64,000 nucleotides of DNA from Aquabacterium humicola. GTDB lineage: Bacteria > Pseudomonadota > Gammaproteobacteria > Burkholderiales > Burkholderiaceae_C. Location of the stretch: positions 62,001-126,000 of the forward strand of contig NZ_JARGNB010000001.1 in NCBI RefSeq assembly GCF_030167915.1, given 5' to 3'. The notes beneath the pieces were generated by a model. That model was not told where the DNA came from. It made no database searches and was given only the letters and a program-made list of their open reading frames with translations. Every line of letters starts with the position of its first letter. The first letter of the stretch is position 1. The position numbers and the translations under genes were made by a program. Positions 51,542 through 60,906 of this stretch are shown here, one piece after another.

Positions 51542-52724
51542 GCGGACTCTCCTGTTTGAAACGCAGCCAGCCGGCACTGGCGACCAGCAGCAACGCCGCC
51601 AGCAGCAGCGTCGACTCGATGCCGGTGCGACCCGGCAGCGGCGCGCGCGACCAGGCCAGCGCGACCAGCGGGCCGGCGATCTGGCCGAGCGCGAAGGCCG
51701 CCGTCATGCGGCCGAGCAGCGGCGCGGGGTGCGCGGGTGCCAGCAGCCGGGCCTGCTGCAGCCCGGCCATCGTCGCGACCATGAACGAGCCTCCGACCGC
51801 GAGCGCCGCGAAGCCTATCAGCCAAGGCGAGCGGCCCAGCAGCGGCGCCGCGCAGCCGGCCGCCAGCAGCAGGTGGCAGGCGGCCCAGACGTCCAGTTGG
51901 CGCCAGCGGCGCAGCGCGCGGGCCGCGAGCAGCGTCGACGCCGCCGCGGCGAGGCCGAACACCGGCCACGCCAGACCGAAGCGCTGCGGATCGTCGACCA
52001 GCTCGCGCGCCAGCGCCGGCAGGTAGGTTGCCGGCAGGATGTAGGCGAAGCCGAAGGTCGCGTAGCAGGCGATCAGGCCGGTGCTGCCGCGCGGCAGCGG
52101 CGCGCGCGGCGGCGGCGGGGTGGCCACCGACGCGGCTGCGCCTGGTCGCCAGCAGGCGGCGATCACCGCCGTCGCGGCCAGCGCCAGCGCGCCGAGCTGC
52201 CACCACAGCGCGGCCGCGCCGTCGGCGGCCCGCCACCACGCCAGGGCACCCGCCGCCGCAATGCCGCAGCCGACCCCCGCGAAGACCACGCCGCCGAGCG
52301 ATGCCCGTCCGAGGCGGGCCAGCTCGCCAAGCGCCCAGATGCTGATGCCGACCATCACCCAGGCGCTGAACACGCCGGCCAGGCCGCGCAGCACCAGCCA
52401 GGCGGGCAGGCCGTGCAGCGCACCGGCACCGGCGGTCACCGCGGCGGTCGCCAGCAGGCCGCCGAGCACCAGCCGGCGTGGCCGGCGCGCGAGCGCCGCG
52501 GCGCTGAGCGCACCGGCGAAATAGCCGAGGTAGTTCACCGCCGCGAGCGCCGCGCCGCCGTCGCCGTCGAGCAGGCCTTCGCGCTGCATCAGCGGCAGCA
52601 GCGGCGTGAACGCGAAGCGGCCGATGCCCATCGCGACCGCCAGCGCCAGCAGCGCGGCCAGGGAGACCCGCAGCGCGTCGGCGCGGGCGGTAGGGGGCGA
52701 TGCCGGGGGGGCCATGCGCCGCAT
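51507..52724 (-). CDS. MFS transporter, YbfB/YjiJ-like
   Basis: 405 residues, twelve predicted helices, with the YbfB family N-terminus (ALLALAVAMGIGRFAFTPLLPLM) and NYLGYFAGALSAA. Starts at 52724 (a second ATG is at 52715). Overlaps the CMD gene downstream and diverges from a LysR regulator. An exporter or importer of a small molecule, probably controlled by that LysR protein. Confidence 0.88.
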   Translation of the reverse strand: MRRMAPPASPPTARADALRVSLAALLALAVAMGIGRFAFTPLLPLMQREGLLDGDGGAALAAVNYLGYFAGALSAAALARRPRRLVLGGLLATAAVTAGAGALHGLPAWLVLRGLAGVFSAWVMVGISIWALGELARLGRASLGGVVFAGVGCGIAAAGALAWWRAADGAAALWWQLGALALAATAVIAACWRPGAAASVATPPPPRAPLPRGSTGLIACYATFGFAYILPATYLPALARELVDDPQRFGLAWPVFGLAAAASTLLAARALRRWRQLDVWAACHLLLAAGCAAPLLGRSPWLIGFAALAVGGSFMVATMAGLQQARLLAPAHPAPLLGRMTAAFALGQIAGPLVALAWSRAPLPGRTGIESTLLLAALLLVASAGWLRFKQESPHVRTDPLAAPR

Positions 52725-52760
52725 TGGAGCGGTTTCCGCTCCGCTGCACAAATGAATAAT

Positions 52761-52778
52761 CGAGAACTATCATTCTCG
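52761..52778. promoter_or_regulatory. Inverted repeat between MFS and LysR genes
   Basis: CGAGAACTATCATTCTCG has perfect 6-bp arms with a six-base centre and ends two bases before the LysR ATG. It is in the AT-rich divergent promoter region and is the natural candidate for the LysR recognition site. Confidence 0.55.
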
Positions 52779-52780
52779 TC

Positions 52781-53707
52781 ATGAGAACACTCGACCTCGA
52801 CTCGCTGGAGATCTTCCGCAGCGTTGCGCGCGAGGGCGGCGTGATCCGCGCGGCGGCGCGGCTGAACCGCGTGCAGAGCAACGTCACCACGCGCATCAAG
52901 CAGCTCGAGGAGCGGCTGGGCGTCGCGCTGTTCAAGCGCCAGGGTCGATCGCTGGCGTTGACGGCCGAAGGCGAGGGCCTGCTGGTGCATGCCGAGCAGT
53001 TGCTGCGGCTGGCCGACGAAGCCGAGAGCGCGTTGCGCGAAGGGCCGGCCCGAGGACCGTTCCGCCTGGGCGCGCTGGAGAGCACGGCCGGCAGCCGCCT
53101 GCCGGCGATCCTGGCGCGTTACCACCGGCTGCATCCGGCGGTGGTGATCGAGCTGAGCACCGCGAACACCGGCGCGCTGCTGCAGCGCGTGCTCGACTAC
53201 CGTATCGAAGCGGCCTTCGTCAGCGAGCCCTTCACCGCGCCGGGCCTGCAGACGATGCCGGTGTTCGAGGAGGAGCTGGTGCTGATCACCGCGCGCGGCC
53301 ATGCGCCGGTGAAGCGCGCGGCGGACCTCGGGCGCGGCACGATCCTGGCGTTCGCGCAGGGCTGCTCGTACCGCAAGCGGCTCGAAGACTGGTTCGGCCA
53401 GGCCGACGTGCTGCCCGAGCGTGTGCTGGAGTTCGCCAGCTACCCGGCGATCATCGCCTGCGTCGCCGCCGGCACCGGTTGTGCGATCGCGCCGCGTTCG
53501 GTGCTGCAGACCCTGCGCGCCGCGGCCGATGTCGCCGAGCATGTCCTGCCCGAGCGCGTGCGCCGCAACCGCACGCACCTGGTCTGGCGCGGCGATCCGT
53601 CGCCGGCACTGCAGCGGCTGATCACGCTGCTCGATGCGTTGCCGCCGGCGGCGCGTGCATCCGCGCTGCCCGCCCGTCGCAAGGCTGCTGACACAATCGC
53701 TGGATGA
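52781..53707 (+). CDS. LysR-family transcriptional regulator
   Basis: 308 residues. N-terminal winged HTH (about 1-60; SLEIFRSVAREGGVIRAAARLNRVQSNVTTRIKQLE) and a periplasmic-binding-like effector domain (about 90-295). The C-terminal half resembles regulators of the YjiE/CysB-like class only in general fold. Divergent from the MFS transporter it probably controls, with a palindrome at its own start codon, implying autoregulation. Effector unknown. Confidence 0.92.
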   Translation: MRTLDLDSLEIFRSVAREGGVIRAAARLNRVQSNVTTRIKQLEERLGVALFKRQGRSLALTAEGEGLLVHAEQLLRLADEAESALREGPARGPFRLGALESTAGSRLPAILARYHRLHPAVVIELSTANTGALLQRVLDYRIEAAFVSEPFTAPGLQTMPVFEEELVLITARGHAPVKRAADLGRGTILAFAQGCSYRKRLEDWFGQADVLPERVLEFASYPAIIACVAAGTGCAIAPRSVLQTLRAAADVAEHVLPERVRRNRTHLVWRGDPSPALQRLITLLDALPPAARASALPARRKAADTIAG

Positions 53708-53713
53708 CCTGCC

Positions 53714-53780
53714 CCCAGCTCACTCCGTTCGCGGCCCCCGAGGGGCGCTCAGTGCCCTTCGGGCGGCCGGGCGGGCACTG
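53714..53780. repeat. C-rich intergenic repeat, copy 1
   Basis: A block with GCCCCCAGCTCACTCC..., GCCCCCGAGGGGC and CCTTCGGGCGGCC, forming nested GC hairpins. Its reverse complement aligns with the block after rmuC (CCCCTCGGGGG, GCGAAGCGACG/GCGAACGGAGTG, GGGGGCC). Such elements are common intergenic repeats in Comamonadaceae and relatives. Confidence 0.6.
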
Positions 53781-55160
53781 ATGACTGAATGGATCGTGCT
53801 GGCGCTGCTGGCACTCGATACGCTGCTGCTGATCGGCTGGTGGCTGCGGTCGGGGGACAAGGAGCGGCGGGCGCGCGAGGACGAGGCGCAGCGCGCGCAG
53901 CGGTCGCGCGACGAGGAATACCAGCGCGCGCTGCGCACCGAGCTGCAGGACGGTGCGCGGGCGACGCGTCAGGAGCTGGCCGGCTCGCTGGCCCTGCTGC
54001 AGCAGACCCTGCTCGCGCAGAGCGGCGACGTCGCGCGCACGCAGAACGAGCAGATCGATTCCTTCCGCGGCCAGCTCGCGCAGCACCAGCAGGCGGTCGC
54101 GCAGTCGCTGCAGGCGCTGACCGCGCAGCTGACCGAACACCTGCGGGCGATGAGCGAGGCCAACGAGCGGCGCCTGGCCGAAGTGCGCCAGGCCGTCGAA
54201 GGGCGCCTGCTCGCACTGCAGGACGGCAACGAGAAGAAGCTCGAGCAGATGCGCGCGACGGTCGACGAAAAGCTGCACGCGACGCTCGAGCAGCGGCTGG
54301 GCGAGAGCTTCAAGCAGGTCGCCGAGCGGCTCGAGCAGGTGCACCGCGGCCTGGGCGAGATGCAGGTGCTGGCGCGCGACGTCGGCTCGCTGAACCGCGT
54401 GCTGACCAACGTGAAGACGCGCGGCATCTTCGGCGAGGTGCAGCTGGCCGGCCTGCTGGAGCAGGTGTTCACGCCCGAGCAGTACGCGGCCAACGTCGAG
54501 ACCGTGCCGGGCAGCGGGGCGCGGGTCGAGTTCGCGATCAAGCTGCCGGGCCGCCATGGCCACGAGGCGGGCACGCACGTCTGGCTGCCGATCGACGCCA
54601 AGTTCCCGCGCGAGGACTACGAGCGCCTGCTCGAGGCGCAGGAGCGTGCCGACGTGGCCGGTGTCGAGTCCGCGGCGCGCGCGATCGAGAGCCGCATGAA
54701 GCTCGAAGCGCGCACGATCCGCGAGAAGTACCTCGCCGCGCCGCACACCACCGATTTCGCGATCCTCTTCGTGCCGACCGAGAGCCTGTATGCCGAGGTG
54801 CTGCGCCGCCCCGGTCTCGTCGAGCACCTGCAGCGCGAGCACCGCATCATGCTGGCCGGGCCGACCACGCTGCTGGCCACGCTGTCGAGCCTGCAGATGG
54901 GCTTCCGCACGCTGGCGCTGGAACGCCGCAGCGCCGAGGTCTGGCAGGTGCTGGGCGCGGTGAAGACCGAGTTCGCGAAGTTCGGCGAGGTGCTGGCGCG
55001 CACGCGCAAGAAGCTGCAGGAGGCCGGCAATACGATCGAGGCCGCCGAAGTGCGCACGCGGGCGATGGCGCGCCAGCTGCGCGGTGTCGAGGCGGTGGGC
55101 GATGCCTATGCGCAGCAGGTGCTGCCCGGCATTCCGGCGGAGGGCGATGACGAGGCCTGA
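53781..55160 (+). CDS. rmuC: DNA recombination protein RmuC
   Basis: 459 residues: an N-terminal membrane helix (EWIVLALLALDTLLLIGWW), a long coiled coil (about 30-200), and the RmuC endonuclease-like core with NVKTRGIFGEVQL, VWLPIDAKFPREDYE (a D-A-K resembling the restriction-type active site) and the FVPTES...GPTTLLATLSSLQMGFRT block. RmuC limits inversions at short inverted repeats in E. coli. The gene is itself flanked by inverted copies of an intergenic repeat. Confidence 0.95.
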   Translation: MTEWIVLALLALDTLLLIGWWLRSGDKERRAREDEAQRAQRSRDEEYQRALRTELQDGARATRQELAGSLALLQQTLLAQSGDVARTQNEQIDSFRGQLAQHQQAVAQSLQALTAQLTEHLRAMSEANERRLAEVRQAVEGRLLALQDGNEKKLEQMRATVDEKLHATLEQRLGESFKQVAERLEQVHRGLGEMQVLARDVGSLNRVLTNVKTRGIFGEVQLAGLLEQVFTPEQYAANVETVPGSGARVEFAIKLPGRHGHEAGTHVWLPIDAKFPREDYERLLEAQERADVAGVESAARAIESRMKLEARTIREKYLAAPHTTDFAILFVPTESLYAEVLRRPGLVEHLQREHRIMLAGPTTLLATLSSLQMGFRTLALERRSAEVWQVLGAVKTEFAKFGEVLARTRKKLQEAGNTIEAAEVRTRAMARQLRGVEAVGDAYAQQVLPGIPAEGDDEA

Positions 55161-56526
55161 GCCGCCGCCGGGCCGCCCCAAGGCGGCTCGGCCTTGCAGG
55201 CCGCGCTGGTCCTGGCGGACCGGCCGTTCGCCAGGCGAGAACAGTCCGCCGGACTGTCCTCGTCCGGGCTCACCCCCCTCGGGGGGCAGGAGCGAAGCGA
55301 CGTGGGGGCCGCCTGACGGCTCGAACGGCGCGGCGAACAACGCTGCGCAGTTTCTGCCGGCCTTGATCGCCGGGCAGATCGCGCTGCATGCGGCGATGGC
55401 CGGCCAGCGCATGGCGGCGCCGCTGCAGGCGCTGCAGCAGGGCTACAGCGCGTGGTCCGTGGGCGTGCTGCTGGCGCTGTTCGCCGCGCTGCCGGTGGTC
55501 ACCGCGCTGGCCGCCGGGCGCATGGCCGACCGGCATGGCTACCACCGGCCGCTGCGGGTGGCGGTCGGCGCGACGATGGTCGGCGCCGGCCTCGCGTTCA
55601 TCGCCTGCTTCGTCGACGGCTGGTGGCGCTTCGGCCTGCTGTGCGTCGGCGCGGCCCTCAGCGGCGTCGGCACCAACGTCGGCCTGATCGCGATCCAGCG
55701 CACCGCGGGCATGCTGGCGGTCAGCTCGACCGAGCGGCTGCGCGTCTTCAGCTGGCTGGGCATGGCACCGTCGCTGGCCAACGTGGTCGGGCCGGTGGCC
55801 GCGGGTTTCATGATCGATGCCGGCGGCTTCGCATCGGCCTATGCGCTGATGTGCGCGCTGCCGCTGGGCTCGCTGGTCGCGGCGCGTTATGTGCCGGTGG
55901 TCGCGCGCCAGGGGCCCGCGCGCGGCAGCGCCGCCGGCGGCGGCGCCTGGGACCTGCTGGCCACGCCAGGGCTGAAGCGGCTGCTGTTCGTCAACTGGCT
56001 GCTGTCGGCGAGCTGGGACGTGCACAGCTTCGCGGTGCCGGTGCTCGGCCATGGCCGCGGCTACAGCGCATCGACGATCGGCCTCGTGCTCGGCAGCTTC
56101 ACGCTGGCGGTGACGCTGGTGCGCTTCGTGATCCCGATGGTCGCGCACCGCCTGCGCGAAGTGACCGTGCTGCGTTTCGCGATGGTGCTGACCGGCGTGG
56201 TGTTCGCCGCCTATCCGTTCGCGCAGACCGCGTGGCTGATGGGCATCTGCGCGACCCTGCTCGGCTTCACGCTCGGCGCGGTGCAGCCGATGATCATGTC
56301 GACCCTGCACCACCTGACGCCCGAGCACCGCCATGGCGAGGCGATCGCCTTCCGCTCGATGGCCATCAACGCGTCCAGCAGCGTGATGCCGCTGGCCTTC
56401 GGCGTGCTGGGCTCGATGCTCGGGCCGGGCGTGATGTTCTGGATCATGGGCGCCGCGGTCGGTGCCGGCAACTGGGTCGCGAAGGGCATCACGCGCGCGG
56501 CGACGGCCGGCGATCCGGCCCGTTAG
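55148..56526 (+). CDS. MFS transporter with repeat-derived N-terminus
   Basis: 459 residues if read from the ATG at 55148, which overlaps rmuC by 13 bases. Residues 1-65 are Pro/Arg/Gly-rich and derive from the intergenic repeat; the transporter proper starts at about QFLPALIAGQIALHA (55350) and has twelve helices with an A-motif GRMADRHGYHRP. No ATG or GTG with a good RBS is available between, and the in-frame ATG at 55388 would cut the first helix. So either a rare start is used or the repeat was captured into the coding sequence. Confidence 0.75.
55161..55320. repeat. C-rich intergenic repeat, copy 2 (inverted relative to copy 1)
   Basis: Contains GCCGCCCCAAGGCGGC, ACAGTCCGCCGGACTGT (perfect-stem hairpin near 55240) and CCCCCCTCGGGGGG followed by AGGAGCGAAGCGACG. 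It corresponds to the reverse complement of the block before rmuC. It lies within the upstream part of the MFS reading frame. Confidence 0.6.
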
Positions 56527-56574
56527 GCGCCGACTGCCCGGCGGGCCCGGGCGGCCGCTGTCAGCCGCGCAGCG

Positions 56575-57180
56575 TCAGAAGCGGATGCCCGAGGCCGCCG
56601 GCTCCGGTGCCTCCGGCACGTCCGGCGATGGCGCGGGCGGCGCCACCGGCACCGGTGGCGGCGGGGCCGGGCGCGGCGTGATCGGCTGGGGCGCCGCGGC
56701 CTGGTAGTCGCGCGGCAGCTTCGATTCGCGCGGGTAGCCGGCGAGGTCGAGCAGCGCGTTCCACTGCGATGACGACCAGCCGTTGATCGCCTGCGCGCCG
56801 ACGGTCATGGCCGGCATGCCGCGGCTGCCGGTGGCACGTTCGACCGCGACGAGGTCCTCCTGCCGCATCACCTGGCGTTCGGTCAGCGGGATGCCGCGCT
56901 GCTTCAGCATCGTGCGGGCGTTGTCGCAGAGCTCGCACTCGGGCGCGGTGAACAGCACGACCGGGAAGCGCGCGACGACCGGGCGCAGTTCGGCCGGCAG
57001 CGGCGCGGCCGGAGTCGACGCGACCGCACCGTCGCGGCGCATCGCGCTCACCTGGCCCTGCGCGGCCGGCGGCGGCCGGTCGGTGTAGGTGATGCGGCCG
57101 TCGGGACCGACCACCTTGTATTGCGCGAACGCGGGCAGGACAGCCAGGCAGGCCGCGGCGAGCACGAGGGATCGTTTCAT
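56575..57180 (-). CDS. Exported glutaredoxin-like protein with DUF4124 N-terminus
   Basis: 201 residues. Signal peptide (LVLAAACLAVLPAFA), a short DUF4124-like segment (YKVVGPDGRITYTDRPP), then a glutaredoxin-type thioredoxin fold with CELC (ECELCDNARTMLKQRGI) and cis-Pro in RGMPAMTV. A C-terminal tail of about 40 residues is Pro/Ala-rich. Probably a periplasmic thiol-disulfide protein; partner unknown. It stands on the opposite strand to the MFS gene and upstream of nothing else in operon. Confidence 0.88.
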   Translation of the reverse strand: MKRSLVLAAACLAVLPAFAQYKVVGPDGRITYTDRPPPAAQGQVSAMRRDGAVASTPAAPLPAELRPVVARFPVVLFTAPECELCDNARTMLKQRGIPLTERQVMRQEDLVAVERATGSRGMPAMTVGAQAINGWSSSQWNALLDLAGYPRESKLPRDYQAAAPQPITPRPAPPPPVPVAPPAPSPDVPEAPEPAASGIRF

Positions 57181-57236
57181 GCGTCGAATCTAGCCGAGGG
57201 GGCGGGGGCCGCTCAAGCGGTCTCGTGAGGCCCGCT

Positions 57237-59300
57237 TCACGTCATGCCCTGGTGCCGCAGCAGCGCGTCGATCGTCGGCTCGCGGCCGCGGAAGGCGCGG
57301 AAGCTGTCCATCGCCGGGCGGCTGCCGCCGGCCTCGAGGATCTCGCGGCGGTAGCGGCGACCGGTCTCGGCATCGAAGAGGCTGGCCTCCTCGAAGGCCG
57401 CGAAGGCGTCGGCCGACAGCACCTCGGCCCACTTGTAGCTGTAGTAGCCCGCCGAGTAGCCGCCCGCGAAGATGTGCGAGAAGGTGTGCTGGAAGCGGTT
57501 GTACGCGGGCGGGATGATCACCGCGACCTCGCGCCGGACGTCGTCCAGCAGCGCCTGGATGTGTGCGGCCGCGCCGGCCTCGGCATGCAGCCGCATGTCG
57601 AACAGCGCCATCTCGACCTGACGCATCGTCTGCAGGCCGCTCTGGAAGTTGCGCGCGGCGGTCATGCGGTCGAAGAGGGCGCGCGGCAGCGGCGCGCCGG
57701 TGTCGACATGGGCGGTCAGGCGCGACAGCACCTCCCATTCCCAGCAGAAGTTCTCCATGAACTGGCTCGGCAGCTCGACCGCGTCCCACTCGACGCCCGA
57801 GATGCCGGCAACCGCCAGCTCGTCGACCTGCGTCAGCATGTGGTGCAGCCCGTGGCCGAACTCGTGGAACAGCGTGATGACGTCGTCGTGGGTCAGCAGC
57901 GCCGGCTTGCCCGCCACCGGCGCGGCGAAGTTGCAGACCAGCTGCGCCACGGGTGTCTGCAGCACGCCGTCCGGGCGCAGCCAGCGGCCGCGCACGTCGT
58001 CCATCCACGCGCCTGGGCGCTTGCCGGGCCGCGCGTACGGGTCGAGGTAGAACTGGCCGACGAGCTCGCGCGCGCCCGCGCCATCCGCGGCGCCGCCGGC
58101 CGCGCGCTCGATGCGGTAGAAGCGCACGCTGTCGTGCCAGGTGCCGTCGGCGGTGTCGGGCCGCACCTGCACCTCGAACAGCGTCTCGACGATGCGGAAC
58201 AGGCCGTCGAGCACGCGCGGCTCGGTGAAGTACTGCTTCACCTCCTGCTCGCTGAACGCGTAGCGCGCCTCCTTCAGCTTCTCGGACGCGTAGGCGACGT
58301 CCCAGGGCTGCAGGTCGGGCAGCGACAGCTGCTCGGCGGCGAAGGCGCGCAGCTCGGCGAGGTCGCGTTCGGCATGCGGGCGCGCCTTGGCGGCGAGCTC
58401 GCGCAGGAACTGCATCACCTGCGCCGGCGACTCGGCCATCTTCGGCACCAGCGACAGCTCGGCGTAGTTCGCATGCCCGAGCAGCGCCGCCTCTTCCTGG
58501 CGCAGCTCGATCAGCTCGCGCATCAGCGCGCTGTTGTCGCGCTCGGCAGGCCCGTGCTCGCTGGCGCGGGTGACGTAGGCGCGGTACATCTCCTCGCGCA
58601 GCGCGCGGTCGTGCGCGTACTGCATCACCGGCAGCCACACGGGCACGTGCAGCGTCAGCTTGTGGCCGTCCTGCTGCCCGGCCTGCGCGGCCTCCCGCGT
58701 CGCGGCGAGCACGTCGTCCGGCACACCCGCGAGGCGCTCGGGGCCGACGATCAGCGAGAAGCCGTCGGTGGCATCGAGCACGTGTTCGGAGAAGGCCTGC
58801 GATTTCTCCGCATGCGCTTCCTGGATCGCCTTGAAGCGCTCCTTGGCCTCGCCCTGCAGCTCGGCGCCGGACAGCACGAAGTCGCGCATCGCGTTCGACA
58901 GCGCCTTCTGGCGCGACGCACTCAGCGTGGCTGCGGAGGGCGCCTGCGCGATCGCCTTGTACCTGGCGTAGAGCCGCTCATCGGCGCCGAGGCGGGTGTA
59001 CAGCTCGGTGATGCGGCCGAGGTTCTCGTTGTAGGCGGCCCGCAGCTCGGGCGTGTTCGCCACCGCATTGAGGTGGCCGACGGCGCCCCAGGCGCGGCCC
59101 AGGCGCTCCAGCGGCACGTCGAGCACGCGCGACAGCGCGTCGTAGTCGGCCGGCGTGTCGGGGCTCACCGCGCGTTCGAGCGCGGCTTCGGCCTCGGGCA
59201 GCAGCACGTCGAAGGCCGGCGTGACGTGTTCGGGCCGGATCTCGGCAAAAGCGGGCAGGCCGCCGGTGCGCAGCAGCGGGTTGTCGGAGGTGTCGCTCAT
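57237..59300 (-). CDS. prlC: Oligopeptidase A, M3 metallopeptidase
   Basis: 687 residues, full length for PrlC. Zinc motif HEFGH in ITLFHEFGHGLHHML with the third ligand Glu in GVEWDAVELPSQFMENFCWE; the substrate-binding GGYSAGYYSYKWAEV motif is complete. It degrades peptides, including cleaved signal peptides, in the cytoplasm. The ATG at 59300 is preferred over an upstream in-frame start (59387) which would overlap folD. Confidence 0.96.
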   Translation of the reverse strand: MSDTSDNPLLRTGGLPAFAEIRPEHVTPAFDVLLPEAEAALERAVSPDTPADYDALSRVLDVPLERLGRAWGAVGHLNAVANTPELRAAYNENLGRITELYTRLGADERLYARYKAIAQAPSAATLSASRQKALSNAMRDFVLSGAELQGEAKERFKAIQEAHAEKSQAFSEHVLDATDGFSLIVGPERLAGVPDDVLAATREAAQAGQQDGHKLTLHVPVWLPVMQYAHDRALREEMYRAYVTRASEHGPAERDNSALMRELIELRQEEAALLGHANYAELSLVPKMAESPAQVMQFLRELAAKARPHAERDLAELRAFAAEQLSLPDLQPWDVAYASEKLKEARYAFSEQEVKQYFTEPRVLDGLFRIVETLFEVQVRPDTADGTWHDSVRFYRIERAAGGAADGAGARELVGQFYLDPYARPGKRPGAWMDDVRGRWLRPDGVLQTPVAQLVCNFAAPVAGKPALLTHDDVITLFHEFGHGLHHMLTQVDELAVAGISGVEWDAVELPSQFMENFCWEWEVLSRLTAHVDTGAPLPRALFDRMTAARNFQSGLQTMRQVEMALFDMRLHAEAGAAAHIQALLDDVRREVAVIIPPAYNRFQHTFSHIFAGGYSAGYYSYKWAEVLSADAFAAFEEASLFDAETGRRYRREILEAGGSRPAMDSFRAFRGREPTIDALLRHQGMT

Positions 59301-59358
59301 GGAATCTCGATTCGCGTCGTGGGCGTCGGGTTCCGCGCGGGCAGCCGACGTACCGGGA

Positions 59359-60210
59359 TCAGGTCGCGTCGCGCTCGGCGGATTCAAGAGTATTGACGAG
59401 CAGCATCGCGCGCGTCATCGGACCGACCCCGCCGGGCACCGGGGTGATCCAGCCCGCGACTTCCTTCACGCCGTCGAAGTCGACGTCGCCGCAGAGCTTG
59501 CCGTCGTCCTTCTTGTTCATGCCGACGTCGATGACGATCGCGCCCGGCTTGACCATGCCGGCGGTCAGCACGTTGCGGCGGCCGACCGCGGCAACCACCA
59601 CGTCGGCCTGCCGCGTGTGCGCGCCGAGGTCTGGCGTGCCGCTGTGGCAGACGGTCACCGTGGCGTTGGCCTGCAGCAGCAGCAGCGCCATCGGCTTGCC
59701 GACGGTGTTGCTGCGGCCGATCACCACCGCGTGCTTGCCCTTCAGGTCGACACCGGTGGTCTCGATCAGCTTCATGCAGCCGTAAGGCGTGCAGGGCCGG
59801 AAGCCGGGCAGGCCGCAGACGAGGTCGCCGGCGCTCTGCACCGAATAGCCGTCGACGTCCTTGGCGGTCGAGATGGTCTCGATCACGCGCTGCGGGTGGA
59901 TGTGTTTCGGCAGCGGCATCTGCACCAGGATGCCGTGCACCGTCGGGTCGGCGTTGAGCGCCTGCAGGCGGGCCAGCAGATCGGCTTCGCTCAGGCTGGC
60001 CGGGTAGCGTTCGAGGATCGAGCGCATGCCGACGCTTTCGCAGTCGGCCACCTTGTGCTTCACATAGACCTGCGACGCCGGGTCGTCGCCGACCAGGATC
60101 ACCGCCAGGCCGGGCTGGCGCCCGCGGGCGGCGAGGGCGGCCACGCGCTGCGCGACCTCGCCGCGGATCTGCTTCGCGAGGGCATTGCCGTCGATCAACT
60201 GGGCGGTCAT
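59359..60210 (-). CDS. folD: Bifunctional methylenetetrahydrofolate dehydrogenase/cyclohydrolase
   Basis: 283 residues. Active-site [10 protein letters not shown] (catalytic Lys), [17 protein letters not shown] and the NADP-binding [14 protein letters not shown] and C-terminal [14 protein letters not shown] signatures are all intact. Interconverts methylene-, methenyl- and formyl-tetrahydrofolate. AGGAG precedes the ATG. Lies between prlC and the FixJ-like regulator gene, from which it is separated by a terminator hairpin. Confidence 0.97.
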   Translation of the reverse strand: MTAQLIDGNALAKQIRGEVAQRVAALAARGRQPGLAVILVGDDPASQVYVKHKVADCESVGMRSILERYPASLSEADLLARLQALNADPTVHGILVQMPLPKHIHPQRVIETISTAKDVDGYSVQSAGDLVCGLPGFRPCTPYGCMKLIETTGVDLKGKHAVVIGRSNTVGKPMALLLLQANATVTVCHSGTPDLGAHTRQADVVVAAVGRRNVLTAGMVKPGAIVIDVGMNKKDDGKLCGDVDFDGVKEVAGWITPVPGGVGPMTRAMLLVNTLESAERDAT

Positions 60211-60236
60211 GGTGAAAGAGCTCCTTGGAAATGCAA

Positions 60237-60261
60237 GAGGCCGCTGGATTGCAGCGGCCTC
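60237..60261 (-). terminator. Terminator-like hairpin between response regulator and folD
   Basis: GAGGCCGCTG and CAGCGGCCTC form a perfect 10-bp stem with a five-base loop, followed on the minus strand by TTGCATTT. It lies about 20 bases past the response-regulator stop and probably separates it from folD. Confidence 0.6.
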
Positions 60262-60279
60262 GAACGGGATGTGTTGCGG

Positions 60280-60906
60280 TCAGGCTTTCGCGGTATTCGC
60301 CCCGAGCGCGATCTTCAGCAGGTCGGCCACGGTGTTCGCGTTGAGCTTTTCCATGATGTTGGCGCGGTGCGCCTCGACCGTCTTGATGCTGATGCCGAGG
60401 TCGTCGGCGATCTGTTTGTTCAGGCGGCCGGCGACGATGCGCTCGAGCACCTGCGCCTCGCGCGTCGTCAGGCGCGACAGCAGCGCGTCGCGGCTGGCCT
60501 GTTCCTGGTGCTGGCTGAACGCGGCGCGCGCCGAATCGAGCATGCGTTCGACGAGGTTGAGCAGGTCATCCTCCTTGAACGGCTTCTCGATGAAATCCAT
60601 CGCGCCCTTCTTCATCGTCGTCACCGCCATCGGCACGTCGCCGTGGCCGGTGATGAAGACGACCGGCAGCGGGCTCTTGCGCTCGAGCAGGCGGTCCTGC
60701 AGTTCCAGGCCGCTCATGCCGTCCATGCGGATGTCGGCGATCAGGCACGCGACCTCGCGCGGGTCGAAGCGGGAGAGGAAGGATTCGGCCGAGTCGAAGC
60801 ACTTGACCCGGTAGTCCTTGCCTTCGAGCAGCCATTGCAGCGAATCGCGCACCGCCTCGTCGTCATCGACGACGTACACGGTGCCCTTCTTGGGGATCAG
60901 GCTCAT
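60280..60906 (-). CDS. FixJ/NarL-type response regulator
   Basis: 208 residues. Receiver domain with DDDEAVRDSL, phospho-Asp 58 in IADIRMDG, Thr in FITGHG and Lys in EKPF; LuxR-type HTH at about 140-205 (LTTREAQVLERIVAGRLNKQIADDLGISIKTVEAHRANIMEKL). Its ATG overlaps the sensor kinase stop (ATGA). It is the FixJ-like half of a pair divergent from aceE; control of aerobic carbon metabolism is possible. Confidence 0.95.
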   Translation of the reverse strand: MSLIPKKGTVYVVDDDEAVRDSLQWLLEGKDYRVKCFDSAESFLSRFDPREVACLIADIRMDGMSGLELQDRLLERKSPLPVVFITGHGDVPMAVTTMKKGAMDFIEKPFKEDDLLNLVERMLDSARAAFSQHQEQASRDALLSRLTTREAQVLERIVAGRLNKQIADDLGISIKTVEAHRANIMEKLNANTVADLLKIALGANTAKA

